From: an uncultured beta proteobacterium
GTDB taxonomy: Bacteria; Pseudomonadota; Gammaproteobacteria; Burkholderiales; SG8-39
NCBI GenBank assembly: GCA_902826155.1
Contig: CADEDU010000045.1
Location: forward strand, 18,122 to 27,817
DNA: 9,696 bases
Reading direction: 5' to 3'
Shown: piece by piece, positions 6,830 to 9,696 of the stretch
Position numbering within the stretch: position 1 is the stretch's first letter
Layout: each line of letters starts with the position of its first letter
Program-made: the position numbers and the translations under genes
The notes under the pieces: model-generated
Told to the model about the DNA's origin: nothing
The model's input: the letters and a program-made list of their open reading frames with translations, nothing else
Databases searched by the model: none

Positions 6830-7843
6830 ATGCTGTGGCGATCGATGCTGCTGACTGCGTTCGGGGCGTTGGCGATACCTTGCGCACAGGCGCAGACCAA
6901 GCTGCTGTTCAATTCGTTCGCACCACCCTCGCACGTGATGAATCAGCGCGTGTTCCCGGTGTGGATCAAGCAGGTGGAGGAGGCCACGCAGGGTCGCGTG
7001 AAAATCGAAACCACGCCGAGCAGCCTTGCGCCGCCGCCGGGGCAACTCGATCTGGTGCTCAAGGGTGGTGCCGATCTCGCCTGGCAATTCAGCGGCGTGG
7101 TGGCCAATCGGCTGGCGATGAATCAAATGACGCAGATCCCTTCGCCCACCGCTTCGGCGGTGGTGATGAGTCGGGCGATGTGGCGCACGCACGAGAAGCA
7201 CTTCGGTCCGGCGAGTGAGTACAAGGGATTGAAGCTGGTCGCCTTACTGGTGTTTCCGGCGAATCACTTCTTTACCTTGAAAGATGCACTGAACGGGCCG
7301 GATCAGATCAAGCAGATGAAAATCGTTACCGTCCCCGGAGCCGATGCCAAGGCGTGGGGCACGCTTACGACCGGTGTGCTCACCTCGCCTGTGGTGCGCT
7401 ACTTCGAGTTCGTGTCGAAGGGAACGGTCGATGGCTACACGTCGATGCCGATCACTGATCTGCTCTCCCTCAATCTTTCGCGCCATACCAAGTACATCAT
7501 CGACTTCAAGGACGCCAAGAACTCGGCGACATTCGCCTTCTTCATGAACGCGGCCAAGTGGGAGTCGATTCCGAAGGCCGATCAGGCGGCGATCGAGAAG
7601 GTGTCGGGCGAAGCGTTCGCCACGCTGATGAAGGGCATGGACGATGCCACCGACGAAGTGATCAAGAAAGTCACGGCCGATGGCGTGCAGCGCGTGAATG
7701 CACCCGATTCGGTGATCGCCGCGGTGAAGCAGGCGCATGCGGCCACCGAGAGTGACTGGCTCGCCGAGGCGCAGAAGCGCGGCGTCGATGGTCGCGCGGC
7801 GCTCGATTTCTATCGGGCGCAGGTGCGCGAGCTGTCGAAGTGA
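6830..7843 (+). CDS. TRAP-type (DctP-like) periplasmic solute-binding protein
   Basis: A 337-residue secreted binding protein. Residues 1-21 are a signal peptide ending AQA before Q22. The mature part has the DctP pattern: FNSFAPPSHVMNQ (27-39), VEEATQGRVKIE (49-60), KGGADLAW (78-85), the domain-crossing KIVTVPG (164-170), and KGTVDGYTSM (197-206). In most DctP proteins the block at 164-170 reads like KIRVPG, with an arginine that binds the ligand carboxylate; here the aligned residue appears to be T167. The ligand may therefore lack a carboxylate or be held differently. No DctQ/DctM membrane subunits lie in the window, so it depends on partners elsewhere or works as an orphan receptor. It is the first gene of the rightward unit and its TGA overlaps a possible GTG start of the next gene. 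TAXI-type TRAP receptors are a less likely alternative. Confidence 0.88.
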   Translation: MLWRSMLLTAFGALAIPCAQAQTKLLFNSFAPPSHVMNQRVFPVWIKQVEEATQGRVKIETTPSSLAPPPGQLDLVLKGGADLAWQFSGVVANRLAMNQMTQIPSPTASAVVMSRAMWRTHEKHFGPASEYKGLKLVALLVFPANHFFTLKDALNGPDQIKQMKIVTVPGADAKAWGTLTTGVLTSPVVRYFEFVSKGTVDGYTSMPITDLLSLNLSRHTKYIIDFKDAKNSATFAFFMNAAKWESIPKADQAAIEKVSGEAFATLMKGMDDATDEVIKKVTADGVQRVNAPDSVIAAVKQAHAATESDWLAEAQKRGVDGRAALDFYRAQVRELSK

Positions 7844-7854
7844 GTCCAACCAAC

Positions 7855-8631
7855 ATGAGTGGAGTCGCCGGCCAGATGAACGTGGCCGACCGCGTCGTGA
7901 TGATCACCGGTGCCGGGCAGGGCATCGGCCGCGTGTACGCGCATGCGTTCGCCAAGGCCGGTGCGCGCGTGGCGATCGCCGAGTTGAACGAAGCCAACGG
8001 CCGGCGCGTCGCCGAGGAGATCACCGCCGATGGCGGCAAGGCGCTGGCCGTGAAAACCGATGTCGGCGCGCCCGAGTCGGTGCGTGCCGCGGTGGCGAGC
8101 ATCAAGGCTTCCCTCGGCCCGGTCGAGGTGTTGATCAACAACGCCGCGATCTTCACGCCGCTCGCACGCCGGCCGTTCGACGAAATTCCGGTCGCCGAAT
8201 GGGAGCAGGTGATGCGCGTCAATGTGACCGGCACGTGGCTGTGCGCGAGCGCGGTCGCGGCCGACATGCGTCGAGCCGGCTGGGGGCGGATCATCAATAT
8301 CTCGTCTTCGACCGTGCCGATCGGTCTGCCCCTGTTCATGCATTACGTGACGTCCAAGGCCGCGGTGATCGGCATCACCCGCACCATGGCCAAGGAACTC
8401 GGGCCGCACGGCGTGACGGTGAACTGCGTGCTTCCGGGTCTGACCGAAACCGAAGTCGACAATCCCGGCCGCACCGACGCGATTCGCGCGAAGATCATCG
8501 ACATGCAATGCATCAAGCGCCTGGAGACGCCGGAGGATCTGGTGGGCACGATGTTGTTCCTCGCTTCGCCTGCGAGCGGGTTCATGACCGGCCAGTCGCT
8601 GGTAGTCGATGGTGGTTCGGCGTTTCTTTGA
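7855..8631 (+). CDS. Short-chain dehydrogenase/reductase (classical SDR)
   Basis: A classical SDR of 258 residues from this start, a cytoplasmic NAD(P)-dependent oxidoreductase acting on an alcohol, diol or ketone. Seen: cofactor motif TGAGQGIG (18-25); an acidic residue E43 at the end of the second strand, which favours NAD over NADP; NNAA (95-98); N123; catalytic S151, Y164 and K168 (YVTSK); and LPG (193-195). The late MQCIKRLETPEDLVG region recalls the group containing 1-phenylethanol dehydrogenase, though FabG-like reductases are also similar. The start is uncertain. A GTG at 7840 overlaps the TRAP gene stop (GTGA). The ATG at 7855 is used here. An ATG at 7876 has GGAG 11 bases upstream and gives 251 residues, closest to the family length. 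It may oxidise a product of the Rieske enzyme encoded 41 bp downstream. Confidence 0.9.
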   Translation: MSGVAGQMNVADRVVMITGAGQGIGRVYAHAFAKAGARVAIAELNEANGRRVAEEITADGGKALAVKTDVGAPESVRAAVASIKASLGPVEVLINNAAIFTPLARRPFDEIPVAEWEQVMRVNVTGTWLCASAVAADMRRAGWGRIINISSSTVPIGLPLFMHYVTSKAAVIGITRTMAKELGPHGVTVNCVLPGLTETEVDNPGRTDAIRAKIIDMQCIKRLETPEDLVGTMLFLASPASGFMTGQSLVVDGGSAFL

Positions 8632-8660
8632 TTGCGAGCGACGTGCGGGCCGGGCAACAG

Positions 8661-8666
8661 AGGGAG
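8661..8666 (+). promoter_or_regulatory. Ribosome binding site deciding the Rieske oxygenase start
   Basis: AGGGAG lies six bases before the ATG at 8673. The reading frame is open far upstream (to about 7737) through the shadow of the SDR gene, so this site, and the match of the following MFLRDEWYVAAL to the usual N-terminus of VanA-like proteins, set the true start. Confidence 0.75.
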
Positions 8667-8672
8667 CAAGCC

Positions 8673-9695
8673 ATGTTTCTGCGAGACGAGTGGTATGTCG
8701 CGGCGTTGGGCGCGGAGCTGAGCGATCGCCCGCTGCAGCGCTGGATCCTGGGCGAGCCGCTGGCGATCTATCGCGGCGCGTCGGGTCGCGTGGTGGTGCT
8801 GGAGGATCGCTGCCCGCATCGCGGTGCGCCGCTGTCCTCCGGCGAGATCAGCGGTGACACGCTGGCATGCGGGTACCACGGTTTCCAGTTCGATCCATCG
8901 GGGCGCTGCGTGAACATTCCCGGGATGGCGAGCGTGCCGCCGCAGGCGTGCGTGCGAAGCTTTCCGGCGATCGAGCGCTGGGGTTGGGTGTTCGTGTGGA
9001 TGGGCGAGGCCGCGCGCGCCGATGCGTCACGATTGCCCGATTTCCACTGGCTGACCGAACCGGGCTGGGTGGGGCGCAGCGAGTACCTGTCGATCAAGAC
9101 CAGCTACGATCTGGTGCGTGACAACCTGCTCGACTTGAGCCACGCACGCTACGTTCACAAGAAGACGCTCGCCACCACGGCGGTGACCGACTATCCGGTC
9201 CGCACCGAAGTGGCCGAGCGCCGGGTGAGCGTGCTGCGTGAGATGCCCGGCATCGAACCTTCGCCGTTCTTCAAGCAGGTGGCCGGCTTTCGCGGCCGGG
9301 TCGACCATCGCCAGCACGTGCACTTCCTCTCGCCATGCCAGGTGCTGGTCAACACGCGGGTGAGTGCGGTGGCGGGCAGTGGAGACGATCGCAGCGCCGA
9401 GTTCTGGGTGATCAATGCGCTCACTCCGCTGAACGAACGCGAGACCCACTATTTCTGGGCGTTGATGCGCAATTTCGCCACCGACGACGCGGCGCTGACC
9501 GATACGCAGCAGGCGTTGAACCGCGCCACGTTCGACGAGGACAGAGCGATCCTCGAACAGCAGCAGGTGCTGCGCGAATGCGCGCCCGAACGCTGGCAGC
9601 CGCTCGCCACGCCCAACGATGCCGGGTGCGTGCAGGCCGAACGCCTGATGCGCAGACTGCTGGCCGCCGAGCGCGGTGCGCAGCAGGCGGCGTGA
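8673..9695 (+). CDS. Rieske non-haem iron oxygenase, VanA/O-demethylase-like
   Basis: A complete 340-residue oxygenase alpha subunit. N-terminal Rieske [2Fe-2S] domain: C47-P-H49 and C66-GY-H69, separated by 16 residues. C-terminal catalytic domain: D150/D154 and the mononuclear iron ligands H157 and H162 in DNLLDLSHARYVH (150-162), with the third ligand probably D290 in FDEDRAILEQQQ (287-298). Length and the WYVAAL start fit vanillate and dicamba O-demethylase oxygenases rather than the longer ring-dihydroxylating alpha subunits. It should perform demethylation or monooxygenation of an aromatic or heterocyclic substrate, with electrons from a separate ferredoxin reductase. None is encoded in the window; it could follow 9696. 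It is preceded by the SDR gene and a good ribosome site. Substrate is unknown: related enzymes also demethylate methylxanthines or oxidise sulfonated aromatics. Confidence 0.93.
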   Translation: MFLRDEWYVAALGAELSDRPLQRWILGEPLAIYRGASGRVVVLEDRCPHRGAPLSSGEISGDTLACGYHGFQFDPSGRCVNIPGMASVPPQACVRSFPAIERWGWVFVWMGEAARADASRLPDFHWLTEPGWVGRSEYLSIKTSYDLVRDNLLDLSHARYVHKKTLATTAVTDYPVRTEVAERRVSVLREMPGIEPSPFFKQVAGFRGRVDHRQHVHFLSPCQVLVNTRVSAVAGSGDDRSAEFWVINALTPLNERETHYFWALMRNFATDDAALTDTQQALNRATFDEDRAILEQQQVLRECAPERWQPLATPNDAGCVQAERLMRRLLAAERGAQQAA

Positions 9696-9696
9696 G

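Noticed and set aside
7737..8672. Upstream extension of the Rieske frame to 652 residues
   Set aside because: The extra part is a shadow of the SDR gene with arginine-rich, family-unlike sequence; AGGGAG before 8673 and the VanA-like N-terminus set the start.

Overview
The window is a 9.7 kb, GC-rich stretch of a Gram-negative chromosome. Bmp-type ABC import genes, a TRAP-type binding protein and catabolic oxygenases are packed together with little intergenic DNA. The style of the lipoprotein BMP and the VanA-like Rieske protein suggests a betaproteobacterium, probably Burkholderiales. That placement is inferred from protein style only; there is no rRNA or other marker. I see no mobile element, CRISPR array, tRNA or transcriptional regulator.

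Layout. Two transcription units diverge from a 217-bp intergenic region (6613-6829). The leftward unit (6612 down to 14) encodes a complete BMP-family ABC importer: a fused double ATPase (5026-6612), permease 1 (3966-5036), permease 2 (3058-3978) and a lipoprotein binding protein (1840-3009). These genes overlap or nearly touch. A DHPH-like FAD-dependent aromatic hydroxylase (595-1839) follows with no gap at all. After a 131-bp gap comes a single-domain VOC (glyoxalase-fold) protein (14-463), whose stop codon lies at the edge of an 11-bp perfect stem-loop. The rightward unit (6830-9695) encodes a TRAP-type (DctP-like) periplasmic binding protein, a short-chain dehydrogenase and a VanA-like Rieske mononuclear-iron oxygenase. 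The oxygenase ends one base before the window does.

How they may work together. This looks like a catabolic cluster. Two solute-binding proteins deliver substrate, two different oxygenase classes (flavin hydroxylase and Rieske oxygenase) attack it, and an NAD-type dehydrogenase and a VOC enzyme handle intermediates. BMP-family importers characterised so far carry nucleosides and purines. The FAD enzyme carries an ARPHVAAG block that I associate with 2,6-dihydroxypyridine hydroxylase-like proteins. Some VanA-type Rieske enzymes demethylate aromatic ethers or methylxanthines. A substituted N-heterocycle or methoxylated aromatic is therefore a reasonable but unproven substrate guess. Missing partners are the TRAP membrane subunits, a reductase for the Rieske enzyme and a regulator; they may lie beyond 9696 or elsewhere.

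Most interesting signals: an almost perfect 20-bp tandem repeat in the divergent control region; a TRAP binding protein in which the usual ligand-binding arginine position appears to be threonine; BMP and FAD genes that share one reading frame separated only by a TGA, with a TTG start; and the 11-bp stem-loop at the VOC stop codon.
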